In this document: positions 25,253-33,465 of the stretch, in pieces
Layout: the number at the start of each line of letters is the position of its first letter
Position numbering within the stretch: the stretch's first letter is position 1
NCBI GenBank assembly: GCA_049511415.1
Contig: JBEKYC010000075.1
Location: forward strand, 1-35,234
Direction: 5' to 3'
From: Bog-159 sp049511415
GTDB lineage: Bacteria; Acidobacteriota; Terriglobia; Bryobacterales; Bryobacteraceae
Length of the DNA stretch: 35,234 bases
Notes under the pieces: generated by a model
Told to the model about the DNA's origin: nothing
Databases searched by the model: none
What the model saw: the letters and a program-made list of their open reading frames with translations, nothing else
Position numbers and translations under genes: made by a program

Positions 25253-26326
25253 ATGCCGCTCTCTCCCGCGCGCGGGCTGGCATTCGAAATCCTGACCGCG
25301 GTCGAACGCGGCGGCTATGCCGGCGACCTGCTGGCAGCGCGCGCCGGGGATCTAGATTCGCGCGACGCCGGCCTGGCATCCGAAATCGTCTTCGGCGTGC
25401 TGCGCTACCAGTCGCAGCTCGATTACCTGATCGAGTGGTATTCCGGCAAACCGGCTACCCGGCTCGACGTGCCGGTGCGGCTGATTCTGCGCATGGGAAT
25501 CTACCAGCTTCGTTATCTGGATCGCGTCCCCCCGCATGCCGCCGTGTCCGAAAGCGTCGAGCTGATCAAGCGGGCACGCAAGCGGTCCGCCGCGGGATTC
25601 GCCAATGCCGTGCTGCGCAAAGTGAATCGCGATCCGGTGGACTGGCCGAACCGCGCCATCGAGCTGGCGCATCCCGAGTGGCTGCTGGAGCGCTGGGATC
25701 GGCAATATGGTCCGAAAACCGCGGCGGCCATCGCCCGCGCCAACCTGCATGCCCCCGAAACGTACGTCAATTCGGAAACCGGCCGTATCCAGGATATCGG
25801 CGCGCAATCCATCGTGCCGCTGCTGCGCCTGGAGCCTGGCATGCGCTTCCTGGACCTTTGCGCCGCTCCCGGCAATAAGACCGCGCAGGCGCTGGCGGCG
25901 GGCGTACATGCGGTGGCTTGCGACGTTCACTTCCATCGTTTGGCGCCGCTGAAGTCGCTCGGCATCGATCTGGTGCAACTGGACGGAACGCAGCCGCTGC
26001 CTTTCGCGCGCCGGTTCGACCGCATCCTGATCGATGCGCCTTGTTCCGGCACCGGCACGCTGGCCCGCAATCCGGAGATCAAATGGCGCCTCACGCCTGC
26101 CGATCTGCCGGATCTGCGCGCCCGCCAGGTTGCCCTGTTGGAACAAGGGCGACGGGTGCTGGCGCCCGGCGGACTACTGGTCTACGCCACCTGTTCGCTG
26201 GAGCGCGAGGAGAACCAAGACGTGGTCGCCGCGGTTCCCGAAGCTACGGTGATGGCAGTTAGCGAACGGCTTCCCGGACGCGACCCCGGCGACGGGTTTT
26301 TCGCCGCTGTGCTTCACTGCACGTAG
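25253..26326 (+). CDS. rsmB: 16S rRNA m5C methyltransferase, RsmB-like
   Basis: 357 aa. An N-terminal NusB-like domain (about 1-135, with ASEIVFGVLRYQSQLDYLI and FANAVLRKVNRD) is joined to a Rossmann methyltransferase. SAM-binding LDLCAAPGNKT and the two cysteine motifs DAPCSGTGTLARNP and YATCSLEREEN are intact. It is shorter than E. coli RsmB (429 aa), mainly in the middle and C-terminus. It begins 4 bp after hpnD and seems to be carried at the end of the hopanoid operon without a functional link. Its end overlaps a convergent small gene by 13 bp. Confidence 0.9.
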   Translation: MPLSPARGLAFEILTAVERGGYAGDLLAARAGDLDSRDAGLASEIVFGVLRYQSQLDYLIEWYSGKPATRLDVPVRLILRMGIYQLRYLDRVPPHAAVSESVELIKRARKRSAAGFANAVLRKVNRDPVDWPNRAIELAHPEWLLERWDRQYGPKTAAAIARANLHAPETYVNSETGRIQDIGAQSIVPLLRLEPGMRFLDLCAAPGNKTAQALAAGVHAVACDVHFHRLAPLKSLGIDLVQLDGTQPLPFARRFDRILIDAPCSGTGTLARNPEIKWRLTPADLPDLRARQVALLEQGRRVLAPGGLLVYATCSLEREENQDVVAAVPEATVMAVSERLPGRDPGDGFFAAVLHCT

Positions 26327-26676
26327 AGATACTCGACCGGCTTGTACACTGGAAGAAGTTTGTCCGCCCGCAAACGGGCTTTCTGGTAGCCGCGCAGTTG
26401 CTTCTCCGTGCGCTTCAGAGAACGCCGGTGCCACTGATGAGATCTGGCGAGTTGATCAAGAACCTGTTGGCCGTGAGGCTCGGGCACGTTCCGGGCCTGG
26501 CAATAGGCCATCATGGTTTGGATGTTTTTCAGCATCCACTCGGAGTGGGCGAGCCATCCCACCAGCATCTTCTCCAACGGACCCAGCGGGTGATAAATCG
26601 TCTCGAGGCGGGCGACGCACTCTTTTTTCTCGCGATCGTAGCGTTCGTTGAATTCTTTCGCGGTTTCAAGTTTCAT
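26314..26676 (-). CDS. Hypothetical helical protein
   Basis: 120 aa, charged and helical, starting MKLETAKEFNERYDREKKEC. It ends with YKPVEYLYVQ. There is no signal peptide, membrane segment or recognisable domain. Codon composition resembles real genes and no better frame exists in this stretch. Convergent overlap with rsmB. Confidence 0.55.
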   Translation of the reverse strand: MKLETAKEFNERYDREKKECVARLETIYHPLGPLEKMLVGWLAHSEWMLKNIQTMMAYCQARNVPEPHGQQVLDQLARSHQWHRRSLKRTEKQLRGYQKARLRADKLLPVYKPVEYLYVQ

Positions 26677-26763
26677 ATAGGGCCTGCTCTACGCCAGCTA
26701 CGGTAGCATGCGTGACCTCGGCGGCGAACTGGCAATAGCTGCAGGTGATTGAAACGACGGCGA

Positions 26764-27264
26764 TTAATTCGTACGGTAATTGGTGAACTGCATATCGATG
26801 CCGAAATCGTTGTCGCGCAGCAGCTTGATGACGTTCTGCAGCACGTCGCGGTCGCGGCCGCTGACCCGCACCAGATCGCCCTGGATGGAGGCTTGCACCT
26901 TCAGCTTGCTGTCCTTGATGGTGCGCACGATTTCGCGCGCTTTCTCGATGGGGATACCCTGCTGCAGGGTGATTTCCTGCTTTACGGTGGATCCCGCCGA
27001 CGGGATCAGGGACCCGTAGGTCATGCCCTTCAGCGGCACCTTGCGTTTGACCAGCTTGCCTTCCAGCACTTCGATGACGGCCTTCAGCTTATATTCGTCC
27101 TGGCTGGCCAGGAGAATCTTGTGATCCTTCTCATTCAGCTCGATGGAGGACTTGGAATCCTTCAAGTCGTAGCGCTGTTGGATTTCTTTGAGAGCCTGCT
27201 GGATGGAGTTGCTCACTTCCGGCATCTCGATCTTGGAGACTACGTCGAAACTGTTATCGGGCAT
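26764..27264 (-). CDS. yajQ: YajQ family nucleotide-binding protein
   Basis: 166 aa, very close to the family length of about 163. YajQ proteins have two RRM-like halves; some bind cyclic di-GMP and act with transcription regulators, others have been linked to nucleic-acid binding. Signatures are SFDVVSKIEMPEVSNSIQQA, QRYDLKDSKSSIEL and VKQEITLQQGIPIEKAREIVR. It starts 6 bp after the response-regulator gene in the same direction, so the two are cotranscribed. Confidence 0.93.
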   Translation of the reverse strand: MPDNSFDVVSKIEMPEVSNSIQQALKEIQQRYDLKDSKSSIELNEKDHKILLASQDEYKLKAVIEVLEGKLVKRKVPLKGMTYGSLIPSAGSTVKQEITLQQGIPIEKAREIVRTIKDSKLKVQASIQGDLVRVSGRDRDVLQNVIKLLRDNDFGIDMQFTNYRTN

Positions 27265-27270
27265 AAATGT

Positions 27271-27825
27271 TTAGCGGGTGTTCAGCGCGATCAGCACCTT
27301 TTCGGTGATCTCTTCAATGATAGCTGGCAGGGAGGCGTCCAGGGCGACGATCACGGCGGCGCGCACCCGCTCGGGGTCGATCAGGGCCACCGTGGGAACT
27401 TTACGAGCCGCCGGTTTACCGGCCGCCGGCGCGGTGCGCGGAGCGCCGCGATCCTTGGCAGCGGTCTCCACCAGCGGTTTGATGGCGCCCAGCAGAAGCG
27501 ATGCTTCAAACGGCTTCTGCACCACACCGTCGGCTTCCACACGCCGGGCCTCGGCTTCATCCACCGGATCTTTGACGCTGCCAGCCAGGAGCACGCGCAC
27601 ATGCCGGTGGCGCGGGCTGATCTTCACGTATTGGCAGATCTCATAGCCGGAGCGGTGGGGCATGACCACGTCGGCCAGCACCAGGTCGGGGTCCACGTCC
27701 TCCAGGCGCAGCAGGGCCGAGTCGCCGTCGCTGACGGTGACCACCTCGAAGCCCTCCTGGGTCAGGATCTGTTCCCCCATGCGCTGCGCGTGGGGGCTAT
27801 CGTCGGCGAGCAGGATGCGAATCAT
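27271..27825 (-). CDS. Receiver-domain response regulator with short C-terminal extension
   Basis: 184 aa. The receiver domain (1-120) has acidic D8-D9, phosphoacceptor D52 in LVLADVVMPHRSGYE and K104 in VVQKPF. The usual Thr/Ser after strand 4 is replaced in VLLAGSVKD. The C-terminal part (about 130-184) has a Pro/Ala linker and an amphipathic helix pair (PAIIEEITEKVLIALN) without a DNA-binding fold. The ATG overlaps the bamD stop (ATGA, 27822-27825). Output is probably through protein contacts; the partner is unknown. Confidence 0.85.
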   Translation of the reverse strand: MIRILLADDSPHAQRMGEQILTQEGFEVVTVSDGDSALLRLEDVDPDLVLADVVMPHRSGYEICQYVKISPRHRHVRVLLAGSVKDPVDEAEARRVEADGVVQKPFEASLLLGAIKPLVETAAKDRGAPRTAPAAGKPAARKVPTVALIDPERVRAAVIVALDASLPAIIEEITEKVLIALNTR

Positions 27826-29222
27826 TTATCCTGCGGCGGCGTTTGGGGTGTGGTGGGAGCCGCCGGCGGCTGTGCGGCGCCGGGCTGCTGCGCGGTAGCG
27901 GGCTGGGCGGTCGTAGCAGGCTGCGGGTTTCCCGGACGCTTGGCAGCTTCCTTCTGTTTCTTCTTGGCCGCTTCCTGGGCCTTCTTCATGGCCCGCTTAC
28001 GATCCTTCTCGGTGAGCGGATGGTTCGTAGCGAAGGGCTGTTGGACAACCGCCGGCTCGCCCGGTCTGTTTGGATCCGTGACCGGCTGAGCCGCGGCTGC
28101 GATGCCTCCCGCGGGCGGGTTGGCGCGCGCGTCGGGCCGGGTATCCAGTTCCTTGGAATCGGTACTCACGGCCGCACTCACATCGCTGGAAGTGGACGCC
28201 CCCACGGTTCCGCCCGCCGGCGCCGCCGCGCCGGGGATCTGCGGCACGCTGGCCGGGATACCCGGATGCATGGCCGTCATGGTGGGCGTGCCGGACTTGG
28301 CGGCCGCGTGCGTATCCGGGCGCTGCCGGAACATGTCCAGGCTGCGGCTCACGAAGCTGGTTTTGGTGCGATTCTCCAGTTCATACTTCATGCGCGCATA
28401 GGCTACCGGATCGGGCTGCGGAACCGGCCTCTTCATAGACGCCAGCTTGTCCTTGGCGGCTTGCGCATGTTCGCTCAGCGGATAGTCTTTGACGATGCGG
28501 GTGTAGGCATCCGCCTGCTTGTCCTCGAACCGGTCGCCCATGTGGTAGTAGGAATCGGCCAGCATCCAGAGAGCTTCGTCGGACTGGCTGAACAGGGGAT
28601 ACTGATCCACCATGCCGGTCAAGCGGTTGGCGGCAGCGGGGAAACTGCCTTTATGGTGATAAAACATCGCCGCGGCATATTCGTGCCCGGCCAAAGCCTC
28701 CTGCACGTTACGAAGCTTCTGCTGGGTTTCGGGGGCGAATTTGCTGTTGGGCCAGCGCAGCAACAACTGGCGGCACTCGTCCTCCGCGCGGATGGCATGA
28801 ATCGGATCGCGGTCGACCTTATCCATCTGCTTGTAATGAATGTCGCAAACGCGCTCCTGCGCCTCGGCTGCTTCTTCCATTTGGGGATAGAACAGTTCAA
28901 AATCCTTGTATTCGGCTTCGGCCTGTGCCAGGCCGTGGGCGCCGCCTTCGCGGAACCAACTATCGGCGATGGCCAGCTTGGCCTTGGCCAGGTACTCGCT
29001 GCTGTCGTAGGTATTGATGAGGGTTTGCAGCGTCAGGCGGGCGATCTCATAGCGGCTATGCTCGATGTCGTTGATGGCCCGGTCGAACAGCACCTTATCG
29101 GGCTGCTCGCTGTTCTTGGTGATGGGGTCCGCGTACTTGTGGCGGCGAATGCCACAGGAGGATAACAGGACGGCCGCGACGGCCACCAACGCCAAGTGAT
29201 AGATTCCACGTGCATGCATCAT
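27822..29222 (-). CDS. bamD: BamD-like outer membrane assembly lipoprotein with long tail
   Basis: 466 aa. The lipobox LLSSC gives a lipidated C23. Residues about 40-270 carry TPR-type repeats with the BamD pattern (AINDIEHSRYEIARLTLQTL, YLAKAKLAIADSWFREGG, RWPNSKFAPETQQKL). BamD is part of the BAM complex that inserts beta-barrel proteins. The remaining 190 or so residues are low-complexity Ala/Pro/Thr and then a Lys/Ala-rich helix (KDRKRAMKKAQEAAKKKQK), unlike standard BamD. ATG 29222 is chosen because it gives the signal peptide; the open frame to 29411 overlaps rpe. Confidence 0.85.
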   Translation of the reverse strand: MMHARGIYHLALVAVAAVLLSSCGIRRHKYADPITKNSEQPDKVLFDRAINDIEHSRYEIARLTLQTLINTYDSSEYLAKAKLAIADSWFREGGAHGLAQAEAEYKDFELFYPQMEEAAEAQERVCDIHYKQMDKVDRDPIHAIRAEDECRQLLLRWPNSKFAPETQQKLRNVQEALAGHEYAAAMFYHHKGSFPAAANRLTGMVDQYPLFSQSDEALWMLADSYYHMGDRFEDKQADAYTRIVKDYPLSEHAQAAKDKLASMKRPVPQPDPVAYARMKYELENRTKTSFVSRSLDMFRQRPDTHAAAKSGTPTMTAMHPGIPASVPQIPGAAAPAGGTVGASTSSDVSAAVSTDSKELDTRPDARANPPAGGIAAAAQPVTDPNRPGEPAVVQQPFATNHPLTEKDRKRAMKKAQEAAKKKQKEAAKRPGNPQPATTAQPATAQQPGAAQPPAAPTTPQTPPQDK

Positions 29223-29304
29223 TTGCGGTGTTGCTCTTTCTAATTTTGCTTTAGACCAGGATAGCAATTGCCGGGCCAGCATGGGAGCCACGCCCCGGGC
29301 GGCC

Positions 29305-29979
29305 TCAACAGTAGCCATCCTTGGCCCTGGAAGCTGCCTGGCGCAATTCGGCCAGAGCCGCGGTGGGGTCCGGGGTGTGAAAGACGGAAGACCCTGTGAC
29401 GATCCAGTCACAGCCTGCGCGCACGGCTTCCCCTACGTTCTCTTTGGTAATACCCCCGTCAATCTCGATGGCGAATGACAGGTGGCGGTCGCGGCGGAGC
29501 CCTTCCAGCCGCCGCACCTTGTCGAGCGTGTAAGGGATGAATTGCTGGCCGCCGAACCCAGGGTTGACGCTCATCACCAGGACATAATCGGCCAGCCCGA
29601 GCACCTCTTCGATGGCGGCCACGGGCGTCGCCGGATTGATGACTACGCCGGCCTTTGCGCCCGCCCGCTGGATCTCGCGCAAAGTGCCGTCGAGATGTTT
29701 ACACGCTTCCTGGTGCACGCTCACCTGGCCGGCGCCCGCCGCAATGAAGATAGGCGCGTATTTGTCCGGATCGGTAATCATCAGGTGGACATCCAGCGTG
29801 AGGCGCGTAACTTTGCGGATGGAAGCCACCACGGGAGGTCCCAGCGTGAGATTGGACACGAAATGGCCGTCCATTACATCCACGTGCAACATGGTCGCGC
29901 CGCCGCGCTCCACTTGCGCGATCTGCTCGCCCAGATGGGCAAAGTCAGCGGCCAGGATGGAGGGAAGGATTTCAGGCAT
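29305..29979 (-). CDS. rpe: Ribulose-phosphate 3-epimerase
   Basis: 224 aa TIM-barrel enzyme interconverting ribulose-5-phosphate and xylulose-5-phosphate. Signatures are ILPSILAADFAHLGEQI, MLHVDVMDGHFVSNLTLGP, LDVHLMI, VMSVNPGFGGQQFIP and FAIEIDGGI. A -10-like TAGAAT lies upstream on the minus strand (29998-30003). It is the first gene of the rpe-bamD-regulator-yajQ run. Confidence 0.96.
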   Translation of the reverse strand: MPEILPSILAADFAHLGEQIAQVERGGATMLHVDVMDGHFVSNLTLGPPVVASIRKVTRLTLDVHLMITDPDKYAPIFIAAGAGQVSVHQEACKHLDGTLREIQRAGAKAGVVINPATPVAAIEEVLGLADYVLVMSVNPGFGGQQFIPYTLDKVRRLEGLRRDRHLSFAIEIDGGITKENVGEAVRAGCDWIVTGSSVFHTPDPTAALAELRQAASRAKDGYC

Positions 29980-30064
29980 GAGCCGGAATTAGTTCTGATT
30001 CTAGCATGCGTGGTACCCGGCCACCGCCGGGGGCCGTCCTATGATGGTGAAAGGGAAGAGCATC

Positions 30065-31021
30065 ATGAAACTTACCCCTGGTTTGGCATCTGCTTTCGTG
30101 TTGTCCGGTCTGACTCTGTTCGCGCAGCAGCCGGCAACCACAATGGCCCTCAACGTAGTCGCGGTGGATTCGGCCGGTAACCCGGTTACGGATCTTGCCG
30201 CCGCGGATTTCAAAGTGCTCGACAACGGCTCGCGGCAGCCGGTGACCGCGGTTCACTTGAATCAGGCGGAGAGTCCCCGCCCGATCGTCATCCTGTTCGA
30301 TCTGATGAACTCGAACCTGGATTCGCGGGGCGCTATCTGGACGGCCATGAAGACTTCCCTGGCGCATCTGCCGGCGACCGATCCGGTCTATCTTTACCTG
30401 TTGGTGGAGGACGGTAGCCTGTACGCAGTTCATGGCATACGGGCTACGGGTGACAATGCCACCGGCTGGCCGGGGAACGTGGCGCAATTGCTGGATGCCG
30501 CCATGCAAAAGGTAACCCAGCTAAAGCCCCTGGAAGTTAAGTTCTACACCCCGGCGCGCTTCGACACCACGTGTCACGCGCTGGATGACCTGCGCACGCG
30601 CATGACGGCGCTGCCGGGTCCCAAGGAACTGCTTTGGGTGACTTACGGCATACCCAGCTCGATCCAGTTCGCCGACCGGACCTGGTTCGACGGCGGCCCG
30701 ACGCTGCGCCAGATCGGCGCCCAGTTCGTAAAGTCGGATATCACCGTGTATACGGCAGAGCCGGGCATCAATGTGCAAAACAGAGTCCTGAGCCGCGATT
30801 CGCTGGACATTTTCACGAGCGCCACTGGCGGCCGGGCGTTTTCAACCATCGACATGCAAAAGGCGATTTCGCAAATCCAAGCCGCCGCGCGCACCAATTA
30901 CACCGTTGAGTACCAACCCTCCAGCGTCCGGGATGGCAAATACCACAAGCTGAAGGTCACAGTGGAACGAAAGGGCGTCCACCTGCAATCGGAAAGCGGC
31001 TACTACGCGATTGCCGGATAG
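30065..31021 (+). CDS. VWFA-related Acidobacterial domain protein, secreted
   Basis: 318 aa from ATG 30065, which has GGGAAGAG upstream; ATG 30041 is an alternative. A signal peptide ends near FAQQPA. Next comes the short beta domain typical of this family (LNVVAVDSAGNPVTDLAAADFKVLDNG), then the VWFA-like core beginning IVILFDLMNSNLDSRG, with a partial MIDAS-like D-x-M-N-S, and NYTVEYQPSSVRDGKYHKLKVTV at the end. These proteins are abundant in Acidobacteria and have no established function. It is the best taxonomic marker in the window. Confidence 0.88.
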   Translation: MKLTPGLASAFVLSGLTLFAQQPATTMALNVVAVDSAGNPVTDLAAADFKVLDNGSRQPVTAVHLNQAESPRPIVILFDLMNSNLDSRGAIWTAMKTSLAHLPATDPVYLYLLVEDGSLYAVHGIRATGDNATGWPGNVAQLLDAAMQKVTQLKPLEVKFYTPARFDTTCHALDDLRTRMTALPGPKELLWVTYGIPSSIQFADRTWFDGGPTLRQIGAQFVKSDITVYTAEPGINVQNRVLSRDSLDIFTSATGGRAFSTIDMQKAISQIQAAARTNYTVEYQPSSVRDGKYHKLKVTVERKGVHLQSESGYYAIAG

Positions 31022-31036
31022 CTCCGAAACTCACCC

Positions 31037-31657
31037 GTGGCGCGCCGCATAGAAAGCCATCTGCTGGACGGTCCCGCCGGCAAACTGGAAGCGCTGCTGG
31101 AGGCCCCTGAAGACGTCGAGCCACGGGCGGTGGCGCTGATCTCCCATCCCCACCCGCTGTTCGGCGGCACCATGCACAACAAAGTGGTCTACCGGGCGGC
31201 GCGGGCACTGCGTCATGCGGGTTACGTGGCACTGCGATTCAACTTTCGGGGCGTAGGGAAGAGCGAGGGCCGCCACGATGACGGAATCGGCGAAATCGAC
31301 GACGCCCGTGCCGCTCTGGATTGGCTGCGGAACCGGTATTCCGGCCTGCCGTACACTCTGGCCGGTTTCTCCTTCGGTTCGCGCGTGGCGCTGGACTTAG
31401 GATGCGCCTTGGCGGATGCGGAGCGGGTGATCGCGTTAGGCTATCCCGCCTTGCGCTATCCGGCGGGAATGACAGACTGCGCGCCGCCGAAGGTCTTCAT
31501 CCAGAGCACGCATGACGAGCACGGCCCGCCGTCCGCCATGGAGGCGTTTTTGGCGCAAGTCGCCGAACCCAAGCGATTGATCTGGGTGGAAGCCCGCGAC
31601 CACTTCTTTTCGGGGGGCCTGGATGAACTGGAGCGGGAGATTGCGGCCGCGATCTAG
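31037..31657 (+). CDS. Alpha/beta hydrolase (YbhB/CocE-like small esterase family)
   Basis: 206 aa from GTG 31037. Alpha/beta-hydrolase fold with the oxyanion strand SHPHPLFGGTMHNKVV, LRFNFRGVGKSEG, nucleophile elbow GFSFGS, acid in HDEHG and His in ARDHFFSGG. This pattern belongs to the small conserved hydrolases annotated as serine aminopeptidase/DUF-type. Cytoplasmic, substrate unknown. It follows the VWFA gene by 15 bp and is convergent with the receiver-like gene, with 4-bp overlap. Confidence 0.85.
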   Translation: MARRIESHLLDGPAGKLEALLEAPEDVEPRAVALISHPHPLFGGTMHNKVVYRAARALRHAGYVALRFNFRGVGKSEGRHDDGIGEIDDARAALDWLRNRYSGLPYTLAGFSFGSRVALDLGCALADAERVIALGYPALRYPAGMTDCAPPKVFIQSTHDEHGPPSAMEAFLAQVAEPKRLIWVEARDHFFSGGLDELEREIAAAI

Positions 31658-32070
31658 GCTTGCGCCGCGCGTTCGGCGGAGCGCTGCCAGGCCCGCATTC
31701 CGATCAACTCAGCCACCCGCCCGAGGAGAGCCGAAACGTTTTCCGTATTGATGGATACCTGCTGCTCATCACCCATGGGATAGCGCGAGGCCTTGGCTTC
31801 CCGGTAGGCGGTAACCAGGGCGGTGGCCGGCTTATATTCCATTATGCGGGCATGCGACAACACGCGCAGACCGGCCTGCGGCGACTCCATCTCGGTTTCG
31901 CTCAAGACCAGTTCGTATTGACCCTGGTCCAGCTTGGAGATAGCCTCATCCGCCGATCCGGCCACGTCCACGGTATAGCCGCCCGCTTCCAGGATGGTTT
32001 GCAGGGTTAACCGCGACGACAACTCGTCGTCCACCACCAAGACGCGGGCCAAATCCAGGCTCTTCGGCAT
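31654..32070 (-). CDS. Receiver-like protein with Asp to Glu at the phosphorylation site
   Basis: 138 aa from ATG 32070. It has the receiver fold with D14-D15 (LVVDDE) and the helix-strand pattern, but the normal DxxMP site reads LSETEME, with Glu at position 58 in place of the phosphoacceptor Asp. The conserved Lys near the end is also missing (VSINTENVSALL). It is probably not phosphorylated in the normal way; Glu may mimic the active state. There is no output domain. The open frame to 32103 covers a promoter-like palindrome and is unlikely to be translated. Confidence 0.8.
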   Translation of the reverse strand: MPKSLDLARVLVVDDELSSRLTLQTILEAGGYTVDVAGSADEAISKLDQGQYELVLSETEMESPQAGLRVLSHARIMEYKPATALVTAYREAKASRYPMGDEQQVSINTENVSALLGRVAELIGMRAWQRSAERAAQA

Positions 32071-32075
32071 CGCTG

Positions 32076-32090
32076 TACAGTTATACTGTA
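32076..32090. promoter_or_regulatory. Palindrome overlapping the -10 of the receiver-like gene
   Basis: TACAGT-TAT-ACTGTA is a perfect 6-3-6 inverted repeat just upstream of ATG 32070. On the minus strand it contains TATAAC (32085-32080), a plausible -10 that would start transcription almost at the ATG. An operator of an unknown regulator is possible. Confidence 0.4.
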
Positions 32091-32157
32091 GCCGAAAAGC
32101 CAAAACATTACGAGTAAAAAATGATAGCGCTGTCCGGATCTGTGAATTCTGCGTTAA

Positions 32158-33465
32158 TTAATTGAAAACACGGCGGAAAATGACATCCACGTTACGCAGT
32201 TGGCGCTCCAGGGAGAAGCTGTGGGCGATCTGTTCCGGGGTCAGAACGGCGCGGATTTCAGGGTCCTCCTGGACGGCTGCCCGGAAGTCCGACTCCTGCT
32301 CCCAGGCGCGCATGGCATGCGTTTGGACGATCCGGTAGGCCGCCTCACGCAACATTCCGGCGGCCGCAAGATCCAAGAGCAGTTGGCCGGAAAATACCAG
32401 TCCGCGGGTCAAATCGAGGTTGCGCCGCATGCGCTCGGGATACACCAGGAGCTGATCGACCAGGTTGGTGGTCTTTTCCAGTAAATAGTCGGTGAGGATT
32501 GTGGAATCGGGCAGAATAATGCGTTCGACGGAGGAATGCGAGATGTCCCGTTCGTGCCATAGTGCTATATCCTCGAACGCGGCCTGGGTGTTGGCCCGGA
32601 CCACCCGCGCCAGGCCGCAGATCTGCTCGCAGGTTACCGGATTCCGCTTGTGCGGCATGGCGGAACTTCCCTTCTGACCGCGCGCGAAGTACTCCTCCGC
32701 TTCACGAACTTCGGTGCGTTGCAGATGCCGCACTTCGAGCGCGATCTTCTCGCACAAGGCGGTCACCAGCGCCAGCGCCGCGATGAGCGCGGCATGCAAG
32801 TCACGTTGAATCACCTGGGAAGTCACCGGCGCGGGCTTCAGGTCCAGCCGGGCGCAAATGCGTTCCTCGGCTTCCGGCCCGATGTGCGCGAATGTGCCTA
32901 CGGCGCCGGAAATCTTGCCCACGCGCAGGTCCTCGGCGGCGGCACGTAGGCGGATCAGATTGCGCCCGGCTTCGCCATACCAGATGGCCAGCTTCAGCCC
33001 GAACGTGATCGGCTCGGCATGCACGCCGTGGGTACGGCCGATCTGCACGGTGTCCTTGAACTCAAAGGCGCGCCGCTTCAGCACGGCTTCCAGGCGTTCC
33101 AAACCGGCCAGCAGGATCTGGCAAGCCTGGCGGATCTGCAAAGCCTGGGCGGTATCCACAACGTCGTTGGACGTGAGGCCGTAGTGCAGCCAGCGCGAAT
33201 CCTCGGCTTGGCCGGCGGCCTGCATGCTCTCCGCCACCGCCGTAGTGAAGGCGATGACGTCGTGCTTCACCTCCCTTTCGATTTGCAGGATGCGGGCGGT
33301 ATCGAAGGAGGCGTGCGCGCGCAGCGCCCGCGCGGCTTTCACCGGCACGACGCCCATATCCGCCAGCGCCTCCGCGGCCGCCAGTTCCACTTCCAGCCAT
33401 TGCCGGAACTTGTTTTCATCGGTCCAGATGTGGCCCATGGCGGGCCGTGTATAACGCGCGATCAA
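32158..33465 (-). CDS. purB: Adenylosuccinate lyase
   Basis: 435 aa, fumarase/aspartase superfamily. It cleaves SAICAR and adenylosuccinate in purine synthesis, partnering PurA. The signature GSSAMPHKRNP is present, together with GRTHGVHAEPITFGLK and HYGLTSNDVVDTA. The start is TTG 33465 overlapping the stop of the upstream gene (TTGA); the resulting IARYTRPAMGHIWTDENKF matches the normal PurB N-terminus, so the TTG is convincing. Confidence 0.96.
   Translation of the reverse strand: MIARYTRPAMGHIWTDENKFRQWLEVELAAAEALADMGVVPVKAARALRAHASFDTARILQIEREVKHDVIAFTTAVAESMQAAGQAEDSRWLHYGLTSNDVVDTAQALQIRQACQILLAGLERLEAVLKRRAFEFKDTVQIGRTHGVHAEPITFGLKLAIWYGEAGRNLIRLRAAAEDLRVGKISGAVGTFAHIGPEAEERICARLDLKPAPVTSQVIQRDLHAALIAALALVTALCEKIALEVRHLQRTEVREAEEYFARGQKGSSAMPHKRNPVTCEQICGLARVVRANTQAAFEDIALWHERDISHSSVERIILPDSTILTDYLLEKTTNLVDQLLVYPERMRRNLDLTRGLVFSGQLLLDLAAAGMLREAAYRIVQTHAMRAWEQESDFRAAVQEDPEIRAVLTPEQIAHSFSLERQLRNVDVIFRRVFN

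Noticed and set aside
20000..27000. Replication origin at the skew change
   Set aside because: The zone is fully coding, with no DnaA-box cluster, AT-rich region or dnaA/dnaN neighbour that I can see. Only the skew change itself is reported.
26749..29165. Long plus-strand open frames opposite yajQ, the response regulator and bamD
   Set aside because: The minus strand encodes recognisable proteins throughout; the plus frames show no domain.
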